From IMG/VR virus record IMGVR_UViG_3300020401_000103, positions 1-22,548 of that record: a stretch of 22,548 nucleotides of DNA; one strand, given 5' to 3'. The translations under genes and the position numbers were made by a program. The notes beneath the pieces are model-generated. The model did not search any database. It was given only the letters and a program-made list of their open reading frames with translations, and was not told where the DNA came from. Shown here piece by piece: positions 1 through 14,100 of the stretch (positions are counted from its first letter, which is position 1; every line of letters begins with the position of its first letter). The stretch is from a virus.

Positions 1-187
1 AGCTGCCGTTATTCGCGATGAAATAAAGAATTCAATTAGAAATTTTGAACCAAGAGTGAAATTGTTGGGTGTTTTTGTGCAACCTAACCCTACATTCAAT
101 GAAATGAATGTTGCAATAGAGTATGAAATCATTGGAATTGATATTCCACCACAAGAATTAAGTTTTGTGTTACTGCCAACTCGATAA
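1..187 (+). CDS. gp25: Baseplate wedge protein gp25, 3' end only
   Basis: The last 61 codons of a gene whose start lies left of the window; the reading frame begins at base 2 and ends in TAA at 185-187. The visible part runs from AAVIRDEIKNSI through EPRVKLLGVFVQP and EYEIIGIDIPPQELSFVLLP. This is the pattern of the C-terminal half of the GPW/gp25 family: an E-P-R-V segment followed by two beta strands and a closing strand ending in a hydrophobic LLP. In T4 and related contractile machines gp25 sits at the inner edge of the baseplate wedge, joins gp6 and gp53, and contacts the sheath start. The stop codon abuts the ATG of gp6 with no gap, which suggests translational coupling. Cyanophage genomes commonly have gene 25 directly before gene 6, unlike T4. 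The family assignment is from recognised pattern, not a search; the length cannot be judged because the start is missing. Confidence 0.85.
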   Translation, partial: AAVIRDEIKNSIRNFEPRVKLLGVFVQPNPTFNEMNVAIEYEIIGIDIPPQELSFVLLPTR

Positions 188-2119
188 ATGTCACTTACAA
201 ACTTTACAAATCTGGATTTTGACCAGATAAAAAAATCTTTGAAGGATTATTTACAAAATAATTCTGATTTTACTGACTATGATTTTGAGGGATCTAACTT
301 ATCAACAATTTTAGACGTATTAGCTTATAATACTTACATAACTTCATATAATGCAAACATGATATCGAATGAAGTTTTCATCGATTCAGCAACTTTGCGT
401 GAAAATGTAGTTGCATTAGCAAGAAATATTGGATATGTACCTCGTTCAAAGAAATCTTCAAGAACAAAAATCAATTTTTCTGTAAATCTTAGTTCTGTTT
501 CACCATCTCCACCTAATATAACTCTTAAAAAAGGCCCAGTTGCGAGCACTGGTAATCAATTTCGTAATCAATCCTTCGTATTTAATATACCAGAGGACAA
601 AACTGTATCAATTATAGATGGAATCGGTGTTTTTGATGATTTGGAAATATATGAGGGCACTATAATTGATCAAACATTCACTTATTCTTCGAGGAATCCT
701 TTTCAAAAATTTATTTTACCTAATACTGGTATTGATTTGGATACTTTAGTTGTAAAAGTAAAGCCATCATCTCAATCTTCTGTCGTCACAAAATATGAGA
801 GACATGATAATTTGTTTGATAACGATACTGGAACAACTGTAAATGGTAATTCAAATATTTTTTTCCTACAAGAGGTATCAAGTGAGCAATATGAGTTAAT
901 ATTTGGAGATGGAATATTTGGAAAAAAATTACAAGATGGAAATGTAATCGAAGTATCATATATTGTAACGTCTGGAGATAGTGCAAACGGAGTGAATAAC
1001 TTTACATACTCTGGTAAATTATCATATGTTAGAAATTCAGTTGAAATTGTTGTAACATCAGGCATATCATTGGTTTCAAACCTTTTACCATCTAGTGGTG
1101 GAGAAAATATTGAGGGTGTTGACTCAATTCGTAAGTATGCACCACAAATTTATGCAACTCAAAACAGAGCTTTAAGTGCAAATGACTATGAAATACTAAT
1201 TCCAAATAAAATTTACCCCGAAACTGAATCAATTTCCGTTTTTGGAGGCGAAGAACTTGTGCCACCACAATATGGAAAGGTTTTTATAAGCATAAAACCA
1301 AGAAATGGTGATTTTGTTCCAAATTTAATCAAACAAAATATTAAAAGAGACCTTAAAAAGTATGCTGTTGCAGGAATTGTTCCAGAAATACTTGATTTAA
1401 AGTATTTGTTTATCGAAACTAATAGTAAAGTTTACTATAATACGAATTTAGCACCAAACGCATCATTTGTTTCAACAAAAATTCAAAGAGATCTCACAAC
1501 ATACAGTGAATCATCCGAATTAAACAAATATGGAGCAAGATTTAAGTATAGTAAATTCCTTAAGGTCATTGATCAAAGTCATGAATCAGTTACTTCAAAT
1601 ATAACAACCGTAGAAATGAGACGAGATCTTCGATTAGCAACATCAGAAACAGCTGAATATGCAATAGATTTTGGAAATCAGTTTCACATTCGATCTATGG
1701 GTGGTTTTAACATAAGATCAAGTGCTTTTCGTGTTTTAAACATAAATGCAGACGTTTATTTGTATGATGTGCCAGACGCAACTGGTGAAAAAGGTCAAAT
1801 ATCATTATTTTCATTAAATGAGGGATCATCATCACCACTTATACAGAGAAAAAATGTTGGAGTTATAAATTATAAGACAGGCCGCATCACTTTAGACCCG
1901 ATAAATATATTGTCAGGTAAAATAAAAGATAATGTTGACATTTTGGAGATTTCAGCTACCCCTGAGTCAAATGATATTATTGGATTACAAGATCTTTATT
2001 TGCAATTAGACAGCAGTGTTGTTGATATGGTTGTAGACCAGATAAGTTCTGGTATTGACCCATCCGGATCTACATACACTGTAACAACAAGTTACAAAAA
2101 TGGAAGCATCATACGATAA
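188..2119 (+). CDS. gp6: Baseplate wedge protein gp6
   Basis: A 643-residue protein, close to the 660 residues of T4 gp6. The N-terminal region is the best match: residues 30-36 (DYDFEGS) followed by L-x-x-L-D-V-L-A-Y-N-T at 38-49 and a NIGYVP segment near residue 80 correspond to DYDFEGS...LAYNT...NGYLP of T4 gp6. Further agreement is seen in the mid-protein (SGDSANGVNNFTYSG, compare the GADANGAVGFSY of T4) and in YLFIETNSKVYY, compare YLFIKTNLKVTY. In T4, gp6 dimers join the six wedges and form the inner ring of the baseplate; the family is related to baseplate J proteins of other contractile systems. The ATG is directly after the gp25 stop and the stop is two bases before the next ATG, so gp25, gp6 and the giant gene form one tightly coupled set. 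No Shine-Dalgarno sequence precedes the start. Nothing appears truncated. Comparison with T4 is from memory. Confidence 0.92.
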   Translation: MSLTNFTNLDFDQIKKSLKDYLQNNSDFTDYDFEGSNLSTILDVLAYNTYITSYNANMISNEVFIDSATLRENVVALARNIGYVPRSKKSSRTKINFSVNLSSVSPSPPNITLKKGPVASTGNQFRNQSFVFNIPEDKTVSIIDGIGVFDDLEIYEGTIIDQTFTYSSRNPFQKFILPNTGIDLDTLVVKVKPSSQSSVVTKYERHDNLFDNDTGTTVNGNSNIFFLQEVSSEQYELIFGDGIFGKKLQDGNVIEVSYIVTSGDSANGVNNFTYSGKLSYVRNSVEIVVTSGISLVSNLLPSSGGENIEGVDSIRKYAPQIYATQNRALSANDYEILIPNKIYPETESISVFGGEELVPPQYGKVFISIKPRNGDFVPNLIKQNIKRDLKKYAVAGIVPEILDLKYLFIETNSKVYYNTNLAPNASFVSTKIQRDLTTYSESSELNKYGARFKYSKFLKVIDQSHESVTSNITTVEMRRDLRLATSETAEYAIDFGNQFHIRSMGGFNIRSSAFRVLNINADVYLYDVPDATGEKGQISLFSLNEGSSSPLIQRKNVGVINYKTGRITLDPINILSGKIKDNVDILEISATPESNDIIGLQDLYLQLDSSVVDMVVDQISSGIDPSGSTYTVTTSYKNGSIIR

Positions 2120-2121
2120 AG

Positions 2122-5100
2122 ATGTCCGAAAAAAGAGTTAAGTTAAATCAGATAGTAAAAAATCAATTACCCTCTTATGTTCAAGAGGATTTTCCACTTG
2201 TTGGTGAATTTTTGAAGTTATATTATACTGGACAGGAATATCAGGGTGGGCCAGTTGATTTAGTAAACAATATTGACTCTTATATCAAATTAAGTGAATG
2301 TGGGAATATAATAAAAAATACAAATACAACAAGATTTACGGGAATTTCAACATCAACCATTTTTGTATCGAATACAGAGGGATTTCCTGATAGTTATGGA
2401 TTAATAAAAATAAATGATGAAGTAATAACATATGAAAGTAAAACAGACACCACTTTTGTAAACTGTATAAGAGGATTTAGTGGAATCACATCATTTACAG
2501 ATCCCTCAGATCCTGAAAATTTAATTTTTTCAGAATCTACGTCAGATGATCACGAAAATAATACAACAGTTGAAAATTTAAGTGTTTTATTTTTAGATCA
2601 ATTTTTAAAAAAAGCAAAAAAACAGTTTTTATATGGTTTTCAAAAAGATTTAAATGAAAATTTAAATTCTCCTCAATTTATACGTCAATCAAAAGACTTT
2701 TATTCAACAAGAGGAACTGATGAATCTTTTAAAATATTATTTGGAGCTTTATATGGTGAAAAAGTGGACATTATTCGTCCAATTGAGAATGTCATATCTC
2801 CATCAAACGCTAATTATAAATTAACCAGAGATTTAGTTGTTGAACCTCTTTCAGGTAATCCGGAGGATTTAATTGGTAGAACTCTTTTTCAAGATAATTT
2901 TGAAAATGTTTCAAAAGCATATGCTCCTGTTGGTGCTGTTGAAAGATCTACAGTTGGAATCGTAACGAATACTTATTTTAAATTAAGTTTAGATGCTTCA
3001 AGAGCCATACCAGACGGATCGACAAGTTTGATATACGGTGAATTTTCACCTCATGCAAAAACAAAAATTATCGGTCAAGTAGGTATCGCTCAAACTTACA
3101 TTGATGTTGATTCTACTTTAGGGTTTCCTAACTCAGGAACTCTGACATTTTTGTATAAAAATGGAACAACTGGAATTTGTACTTACGCTGAAAAAACAAT
3201 TAACCAGTTTCTAGGAATTAATACCACAGGAATAACTAATACAATTACTGATAATACATCTATTGATCAAAACACGTTTGCCTACTCGCTTGATAGAAAT
3301 GGAAATATTGATGTTCAAGTAAAAATTAGAAATGTTTTAGAGGATTTTATAATTCCACCACAAGTTAATAATCAAAAAGCTGGTGGTAAGATAAAGATAA
3401 AAAATTTAGGAAAAATTGGTAGTAACGTCAAAGAAAATAATTGGTTATTTAATACTGCTCAAAGTTATGTCGTAAAATCTCTTGAAATAGTAGACTCTGT
3501 TAATAACACTTTCAAATTAATTACTCAAGATAAAAATATATTAAAAATAGGTGATCAAATAACAACACACGAAACATTTGCCTCCGGATCGCAATGGGGT
3601 GATAAAATTACTGAATTTTTTGATCCAGTATCAAATAAAATTTACACGGTTACAGATGTTTTTAACGATACCACTTGTCTCATCTCAGGAACAGGTATCG
3701 ATAATCCAGAAAAAATTACAAAGGTAACGAGAAGAATATCTAAAGCGAATTCAGATATACATGAAAATTTAAATATATTTTCTGCGAATGTACAAAATGT
3801 TTATTTAAAACCTGATGGAGGATTAGTTAGAGGTATACCATATTATGGCCCACAACATGAGCACCCTTCAAAAGGCACGATCATGGTTGGTAAAAACCAT
3901 GTTCCATTCTATCACGATACAGTAGTTCCTATAGAGGGACAAAACAAAATTTATGTCGCATCAGCTTCTGTTCCATTTTCAGGCGTTACAAAGTTAAATC
4001 CAAAAACACAAAAATTCACTTTTAGTGGAACATATAATAAAAATGATGAAGAAATAAAAATATCAGATCAAGTTGATCACAATTATTTCACAGGTGATGC
4101 CGTTTATTATACACCTCAAAAAGCAACCGTTACAAGGAGAGGGCCTGGCGGTACAACTTTTACACAAACCTTTGTCCGCAATCAATTATTTGCAGAGGGT
4201 TTATACTATGTAAAAAGAATAGACTCAAATACTGTTAAATTTGCAAAAAGTCAATCAGATATTTATAGTGAAATTTTTACAAAGGTTATTCCAGAAGGTG
4301 GAGTTGATAATATAAAAATTGAAAATAATACAATTGAAAAATTTTATTTTAAAGGTAAAAATATAAAGTCACAAAAAATAATAAGAGAGATTGCTCTTCC
4401 TAGAAGTGACGAAAAAAAATATGATACACTTCCCGGTTATACTGGAATTTTGATTGATGGTGTTGAGATATACAACTATAAATCAAAAGACAAATGTTAT
4501 TATGGAAAATTAAATTCAGTTGATATATTAAACGGTGGTCAGAATTATGATGTTATTAATCCACCAGTATTCTCAGTTGAAGATTCTGTAGGAAGTGGAG
4601 CCACAGGATCAGTCTCCGTTAGAGGCTCATTAAAGGATATTCGTATTTTAGATTCTGGTTTTGATTATGTTGACGTTCCTATCATAAAAATTACAGGTGG
4701 AAATGGTTCAGGTGCAAGTGCTATTGCTAAATTAAATTCCAAACCTCATAGTGTAATATTTAATGGTGATGGTGTTGGTCTTGGAACAGTTACAATAGAC
4801 TCAGCTGGTATTAATACATCTTCAATAGGGTTTACTACATTTCATAAGTTTAGAAGCGGTGAGAGAGTCGTATACGACCCTCTGGGGGGCATTCCAGTTG
4901 TAGGACTATCAACAGATTCATTGTATTATGTCTCTTCAGTATCAGAGTATACAATACAATTGCATAAAAATTATGATGATGCAACATCGGGTATTAATAC
5001 AATATCATTTACAAACTTTGGATCAGGTGTACAAGCATTTAGATCATTAAATGGTAAAGCTATTTTAAGTTCTATAACAATATTGGATGGTGGATCTGGA

Positions 5101-8100
5101 TATGAGAATAAAAAAAGATCATGTGAACCAACAGGTATAAACACATCTCTAAATTCCATTCAAATAGAAAATCATGATTATAAAGATGGTGAGATAGTTC
5201 AATATACTCCAGATGGTACATCTGTTGATGGATTGTCTTCAGATAAAGATTACTACGTCACTGTTATAAACAAGGACTCCTTTAGATTATCACCCGTTGG
5301 AGTGGGTACAACAACTAAAGATTTTTACTACAAAACAAAACAATTTGCAGAATTTAGAAATATAGGTTTTGGAACTCATAGTTTTAATTATCAACCAATT
5401 TCAGTTGAAGTATTAGGAAGAGTTGGTATATCATCAATTGAAGGAAAAACATTTGAAGCTAATATTCAACCTATTTTTAGGGGTGAAATTACATCAGTAG
5501 ATTTAACTCAAACTGGAGTTGGATATGGTGCTTCAGAAATATTGAATTTTAATAGGGAACCAAAAGTAAGTCTATACTCTGGGAAAGACGCTGTAATAAC
5601 ACCTGTGGTTGCTAATGGAAGAATAGTTGACGTAAGCGTTAGCTATGGTGGTACTGATTATAATTCACCACCAGATTTAGTGGTTTTAGGACTTGGAACC
5701 GACGCAAAATTAGTGCCTGAATTAAACTCTTCAGGAAATATTGTCTCTGTTAATATTCAAAGTGGTGGTATTGGATATGGAGTAACATCAACAACAGTAA
5801 GAGTTGATGCATCTGGACAATTTGTCAAGTTTAGGCCAAATGTTCAAACATGGACAGTGAATGAGTATAGTAAAAATTTACTTAATTTAAATGATGATGA
5901 TGTTTTCATTACACAACCCACAAATCGTTTATTTGAACTTCAATGCTCTTATGTCTACGCACCAAGAAATTTAAGAAGAATACTCTATGCAAATGATCCC
6001 GATGGTAATACATTATATGGAAAAAAAGATCTGAGTTTAATTAATAGCGTTGAAACCACAAATGATCAACACTCGCCGATAATAGGTTGGGCGTATGATG
6101 GTAATCCAATTTACGGGCCATATGGTTACTCATCAAAAACAGGTGGATCTATTGTTCAATTAAAGTCAGGTTATGTAGATGAGACAATTAAAAAGAGTAA
6201 TAGACCACCCACAAGTGTTTTCCCACCTGAGTTTTTTATTGAGGATTTTACATATAAAGAAACCACAGATGAAAGTGTTTTAGATGAAAATAATGGAAGA
6301 TTCTGTGTCACTCCAGAATATCCAAATGGAGCATACGTTTATTTTGCAACTTTAGATTCGACTGCAGCTTCAGATGGAATATTTAAAAATTTCAAAAAAC
6401 CAAAGTTCCCATATCTTATCGGAAATCAATATAACTCAAAACCAAATAATTTTAATTTTAGTAGATTATCAAATCAAGAAAATTTTGATTTAAATGAGTC
6501 AAATGCGATAAGAAATACATATCCATATTCACTTAATAAAGATTTTAGTGGATATGATTATGTAAGAGAGCCTTACAAATTCATAAACCAAGATACAAAT
6601 ATAGATTTTGCAAAAAAAGGAGAAGTCAATAGTGTTGGTATCACTTCAGGTGGTTCAAACTATCAAATAAATGATAAAGTCGTATTTGACCCAAATGTCG
6701 ATAGTTCTTTCAAAGCATCAGGAAAGGTATCGTTAATAAGTGGTGTATCTTTAACTGATATAAACACAACAAATACAAAAATTTCTGATATTGAATTTTA
6801 TCGCGAAAGTAGTAATTCATTTGTAGGTATAGCTTCGACAGCGATAAATTTAAGAGATAACACTGCTGTAAAAATTGGTGGACTTACTACAACAACATCA
6901 TTTTTACAAGGTAGATATAATATTGGTGTTAGTTCATCCAAACTTATTTTAACACAGGGTATCGGAACTGATGGAGTAACTGGGATTGTAACCTTCGTCA
7001 ATGTCGCTGGTGATTTAGATAATATACAATCTAATGATGTATTTAAAATTGGTATAGGTGCATCTACAGAACAGTTAAAAGTGCTTAATGTAGATAAAAT
7101 ATCATCGAGATTAAGAGTTTTAAGACTATTAAATGTGGGATCAACAGCTCCTGTTGGTTATTCACATACAGCGTCAGAAACATTAACTGAGATACCAAGG
7201 AAGTTTACTATAAACACTGGTGTCACCACTACATTTACATCAAGGAGAAACAAAGAAATATTCTTTAATCCACAGGAATCAATTGGATTAGATCCTCGTG
7301 CTGGAGTTGGTATTGGGACAACGATAAGTTTTTCAAATCCGGGAGCAGGTATATCTTCAGTTTTTGTACCACCCAATTCTATTTTCTTACCAAATCACCA
7401 ATTAAGAACTGGTGATAGAGTTATATACAAAATAAACTCTATAGGAAATGAAGAGAGATCGCCATTAGTTAAATTTTTTGAGGCTGCACCAACTGTTAAT
7501 ACCTTCTTGGGAGTTGGAGTCACATTATTTGTTGCGAGACAATCAGTTGATTTTATAGGTTTAACCACTACACAAGTTGGTGTGGGATCGACAGGCCAGT
7601 TTGTCGGCATCGGTGTTACCTTGTTTGATTTAGTTCATTTTATAGATGCTGGAATAGGGGATAATCATAGTTTAAAAACTCAATTACCTAACATTGTTAA
7701 GGGTGAATTGGAGAAAAATCTGGTAAGTGTTGTAGGATCAGGAACACATGGTTTACAGACAAATGACACGATTACAATTGATGTAAAATCCGGAATTACA
7801 ACAACTGTGACCGTAAAATATAACAAAGATAATAGAAAAGCAGTTTACAATCCTTTAGATTTTGTAGCAGCAGGTGTGGTTACGTCTGGTGTTGCAGTTA
7901 CAACAACAAATCGTATACCAAGCACAATTGAAATAAAAGATCATAATTTAACAACAGGCCAAAAAGTAATTCATACATCTAATTCTCCAGCATTAGGTTT
8001 AGTTAATAATAAAGAATATTATGTTTACGTGGTTAATTCTGATAAACTTAAATTAGTTGAAAATCAATATGAAGTAACTCAATCATTACCAAAATTTGTT

Positions 8101-11100
8101 GGAATTACATCAAGAGGAGATGGAACATTATCACCAGTAAATCCTCCTCTTAAATTTTATAAAAATTCAACAGTAAATTTTGATTTATCAGACTCATCTT
8201 TATCATACACACAAAGCTCGACGCAATATCCTGCTTTTTATTTTGAACTTTATAAAGATGATAGGTATATTAATATATTTGAAACATCAGGGTCGTCATC
8301 TACATTTGAAGTATCAAGAACAGGGACAATTGGTGTGACTGGTGATGCAAAACTCACATTAAATATTAAAGATGACACACCAACAACTTTATTCTATAAA
8401 TTAAGTCCTGTAAATACCCCCGATAATTTACCTCAAAATAAAGAGATAGTTAATGATACCAGTGTTCTTCTAAACAATCAAATAATTATTGAATCAAGTA
8501 AATATAATGGAACTTTTAAAATCGTATCAACTGGGTCTACAACTTTTACTTATGATATAGATAATTATCCAGAAAACGGATCATACAGCACATCAAACTC
8601 AAAATTAAAGTTTTCTACAATATCAACATCAGCATATGGTAGTGTTCAGGAAATAAACATTACAGATGGTGGAGGTGGATACAAGAATTTACCCGGAATC
8701 ACAACGATAACGTCAGATTTAGGCGTAGGTGCCGTTATAGAGCCTTTCTCTGTCACAGTTGGTAAACCAACTAAAGTAACTTTACAAAATATTGGTTTTG
8801 ATTATCCAAATGATCGCACTCTTAAACCTGAAGCATTATTCCCACAAGTTTTAAGAATCACACCTTTAACAGGATTTAAGTCGATAGGGATAACTTCATT
8901 TGGTAAGGGATATATTACAAATCCAAGTCTTGTTGTTTTAGACGGTGTTACTAAAAAAGAAATTGGAGATGTTGATTTAAGGTACAATCCCGATGAAGAA
9001 ATTGTAGAGGTTTTAGAAAATTCAGAATCTCTGAATAATGCTCCACCAACTATTATTCCTGTTGGTAATCCAAACGGAATTAGAGTTGAAAATTTAAGTT
9101 ATGATAATGATACACAATTAGTCACAGCGACTGTTGCAAAAGCATTTAGTGGCACTTTAGATTCGATAGGAAATTATATTGATCCATTTCCATTCAGTGT
9201 TGGTGATAAAATATTAGTTGAAAATGCAAGTGTAGGTTTTGGATCAACAGCATCCGGATATAACTCATCAGGTTATGATTATGCACTATTCCCAGTAACT
9301 GCTGTCACACCAAATTATGGTGCAAAAGGAACTGTTACTTATAGTATGGCTGCTTTCTTGGAAAAAAATGTTGATTATCCCGGAGTTTTTAATACGGTTC
9401 AGTCAGCAGCGATGTTGATACCTAGTAAATGGTTCCCACAATTTGATATTGTTCTACAACCAAATGATTTTAGAATAGATGATGAGGTAGAAAGTTTTAC
9501 ATCAGATGGTACAAGGGTGACAGGTAATGTTTCTGATTGGAACAATTCTAGTAAATATTTGACTGTTGAATCATCAAGAAAATTTGAAATTGGTGGAATA
9601 GTAGAACAAATAAAATTCAGAGGCGAAAGAATATCTAGTAATGAATATTCATCACCTACTGGAGCTAAAGGTCTTATTAAAGAAATAATATCTTTCAACT
9701 CAAAATATAACTTAAATTATTATTCTTTAAGAGAAAATGGATGGGAATTTAATACTGGATTTTTAAATGATGAGACACAGAGAGTTCATGATAATAATTA
9801 TTATCACGCTTTCTCCTATTCTATAAAATCAAAAGTTCAATTTGATGAGTGGAAAGATATTGTAGGAACTTTAAATCACACATCAGGATTTAAAAAGTTT
9901 AGTGATTTTCAAGTGGAATCTCAACTTCCTGAAGAAAATTCTGATGATCTAGTAGTAAGACCTGTAGATGGAACAACAATAACAGTTGAGATATTAGGAA
10001 AAGAGAGTCTACAATCGTTTCACAATTTTGATTTAGCATCAGAAAATTATTTTGCTGCCGTCAAACCATATTCCGATGAAATTACTTTTAAATCTAGAAT
10101 ATTAACAGACTATTCTGAATCAGTATCAAACAGAGTTCTTACAATTGATGATTTTAGTAATTTATTTAACAATAATGCTAGATCAACTCCCTTTGCTGAT
10201 GTATATCGAAATAGGTTAGCGGATGGAAGAACACAGTTCTTTGTGGCTTATATTCAAGACAGATTATTTACTGGTGAAAGGCAAGTAATGATCATAAACA
10301 CACTACATGATACAGGTCGTGGTTTAACCATGATGAATCAGTATGGTGCGGTTGAAACTACTTTAGATTTAGGATCATTTGACTATGTAATTGACGGTGT
10401 TGAATCAGTACTAAGATTTTTCCCACATAAATTTACAATTAATGATTACAACGTAATTTTATGGTCATATCAAATTGATTCTAATCAATTAGGACTCTCA
10501 ACAACAAATGTTGCTACTGCAACAACATCATTACCTGTTTTTGATCCAACAACATCAGAGGGACTAAACGGTGGTCTTGTAAGTATACAATCAACATGTG
10601 TGTCTGTTGCTGGTGGTGTGGCAGGAACAGTGTTTACACTAGCTGGTATTGGAACAACAGTTTCAGGACATAGATCTGCAAAACTATTTGTAAGCGTTGA
10701 AGGTAGTGATGGAAGTGTAGAATACGATCAAGTTAGTGTCATACATGATGGCACAAATGTTGGATTCCAAGAGTATGGTCAATTAACAATTCACTCGTCG
10801 GATGCTTACTCATCAACAGGTAATATAGGCACTTTCTTCCCATTGATGGTGGGTAATGATCTTGTAGTTAGATATACTCCAGAGGCAGGACTAACCACCG
10901 CTTTCGTTAATGCAACTGCAATAGGTATCGCTACGGAAGGATATATTGGCATTGGATCTTATGATATGGCTTATGCTGAAATGTCTGCACAAAGCACAGG
11001 TATTTCTTCATCATCATCACCTGTTGCAGTGGGTATTGCAAGTTATTCAGATCAATATGATGCTGCATATTGTATAGTTCAAATCGCTGATAAGCTCAAC

Positions 11101-14100
11101 GGTAGTTATCAAATATCTGAAGTGATGGTGATTGATGATTATTCAGATGATGATAACGTTTACTTAACAGAATTTGCTGATGTTAGAGTGGGAACAGCAT
11201 ATACAGAACTTGGAGTAATTAGTGGTCGAAGAACATCTGATAATGTTACTGAACTTACATTTTTACCAAATGTTGGTATTGGTGTGTCAATTACAACTTT
11301 CTTAAATTCATTAAGAGTTCAAGAAAATACAGAGTTGCAACCATCTGATGCCACAAGAGAAGTTGGTGGTGAATCAGTAAAAGATTTGAAAAATGCCTCT
11401 CTTGAAAGTGGTTTTGCAATCTATGAAGGAACATTATCATCAATAAAAACTAACTTTGCACTAGAGCATAGAGGTGATCCAATATTTAAAAAACCATATG
11501 ATGGTTCATCATCATCAATTGTTGACACTTCTACGAATATTATAACTCTACCTAATCATTTCTTTGTAACTGGTCAAGAAGTGTCTTATGGACATACAGA
11601 TTTTAGAACTGGTATATCATCTGCTATTGGTATAGCTGCAACTAATTTCCCAACAGTTGGTATAGGAACCACTACTCTTCTACCATCATCTTTATTCGTA
11701 ATCAAAAAAGGTGATAATAAAATTCAATTAGCAAGAACAGCGGAAGATGCATTGAAAGAAATCGCAGTCCCTCTAGATTTAACTCACGTTGGTATTGGTA
11801 CATCTCATTCGTTCACAATGAAAGATGCTAATACAAAAGTATTGATCGCAGTTGATAATTATCTACAATCACCAATAGCTGGCACCTCAGTAACAACAAC
11901 TCTTGATAGGTCAATTGATAAAGCTCAAGATGTTATTTTCTTCTCTGGAATCACGTCATTCTTTGGTGCTGATCATGTTCGAGTAAGCAGTGGTAATACA
12001 AGTGAGGTAATGAAAATACTTTCTGTTGGAATAGGTACAACTAACGGCATTAAGGTGAGAAGAAACAGATTAGGAACAACCATTGCAGGATTCCCAACGG
12101 GATCTTTAGTTGAAAAAATACGTGGTAATTACAATATCGTTGAGAATGAAATAAGTTTTATCGAAGCACCTCCCGGTAAAAATCCTATTGGTTCTATCAC
12201 TAATCCCCCTGATTCAAGAGACTTTGTAGGCATTACAACTTCATCAAGTTTCCAAGGAAGAGTGCTTACTCGATCTGGTATCACTGGAGGTGAAAATGAA
12301 ACATATAGCACTAATCATCTTTATGATGATTTAACATCTGATTTTAACGGAAGAAAAAAAGAGTTTGCACTTACCGTTGGTAAAGCACAAAAAACCGGAA
12401 TTTCAACACAACAAGCTTTTGTGCTTATTAATGGTGTATTACAAGCACCGGGATCAAATGGAGATTTTAATTTAACAACTGTTGGTTCCGGAACAACAAT
12501 CACATTCACTGGAGCTGCAAGTTCAGTCTCTAGAGATGTAAATACCGCATCAATACCTGTGGGTGGAGTAATAATTTCTGTATCATCAACCGATGGTTTT
12601 GGATATCAACCATTAGTGTCTGCTGGTGGAACTGCAGTGGTATCATTGGCAGGAACAATTAATAGTGTAAGTATTGGAAACACAGGCTCCGGTTATAGAG
12701 CAGATTTACAAACTGTTTCTGTTGGTTTACAAACTGAGGGTTTTGATCAATCTGGTATAACAACTATTGGTCTTGCTAACGTAAGTGGTGGTCATGTAAC
12801 TAGCGTAACTATCACTAATCCACAATTCTTCTATAAACCAAGAGATATTTACAATGTTGGATATTCTTCAATCACTGGTATAACAACTATAACCACTGCA
12901 TTTGCACATAATCTATCTGTTGGTAATGAAGTAGTAGTATCTGGTATCGCATTCACTTGTGACTACGCCCCAGCTGTTGGAGTTCAAAGTGCAAACTATG
13001 ATAACACCACTGGTATCATGACAGTAACTACACTCGCTGCTCATGGATTATCTACAACTGGTAAGAGTAGTGATGTAATATTAACTGGTTTGGCGTTTAC
13101 ATGTGGACTTGGTGCTACTGTAAATCATATCTACCCAAGAAACAGAGATCGTTTCTTTGACACTGCAATATCAGTTGCATCAACTACAGCAACCACTATA
13201 ACTTTAGATGTATCTAAATCTCCTATCGGTCAACAATATACTCACAGATTCATAGGTGCTGCAAGTAGTGCAGTGATACAAGGTGGTGATTATTCTCATA
13301 CATTCCGATATGCCCTTGCAAACGCAGTGACAACAGGTGTTGGAACACAATTCACACCAACTAATGCGACATATAATGCATCAACTGGAGTATTCGTAAT
13401 AGATATACCAAATCATGGACTATCTACAAACGATACTGTTGGTATTGGAACGAGTTCAATAGTGTTCTCATGTGAAATGGATCACTATGGAAGCGATCAT
13501 CCATATCCAAGACCAACTGATCCAATAGCTGGCATACAAACTGCGATTATCGCTAAAACTACTAACACTATAACAATAAACGTAGGTAAGTCTGAATTAA
13601 ACTTCTATGATGTCTCTGACGCTACCTACGCTGCTGATACTGGTGTATTAGTCTTGACCATAGGTGCACATACATTATTACCCGGAAGAAGTATCAAACT
13701 GAAGAAAGAATCATTAAGATTTACATGCTCTAAGAATAACTACGCAACTCAACACAAATATCCAAGAGAGGGTGATCCTATATTTGATGGTACACCAGTT
13801 GTAGGTGTTGCAAGTGCAACTCAATTTACTATCAATGCCGGTATATCCACTGTTCCAACACAATATGTTTCTGGTGGATTTATACAACCAGCATTAATTG
13901 CACCAAGAGGTAATAATAACTCAGCGAGTGGCCAAGATCCAGCGTTCGATGGTGCTTCAGTGTTAAGAGTTTTGAGTGCTACAGAATTTGAAATCGATAG
14001 TGGAATATCAACAAGAGCACATCTCTATGCCAGAGGTGGTAGAGTTGATCAATTGACAAAAATTGTTATTGATGATCCTCTATCATATAGTGATATGCAA

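Noticed and set aside
183-190. GATAAATG at the gp25/gp6 junction as a late promoter
   Set aside because: It overlaps the gp6 start codon, so a transcript started from it would lack the gp6 start; the last base also departs from the consensus.
786-1065. A small overlapping antisense gene inside gp6
   Set aside because: Two minus-strand frames overlap each other and gp6 here; neither has a plausible ribosome site nor a recognisable protein pattern.
12859-13900. Regularly spaced repeats as a CRISPR array or tandem DNA repeat
   Set aside because: The repeats are at protein level within an open frame, unevenly spaced, and the DNA copies are diverged.
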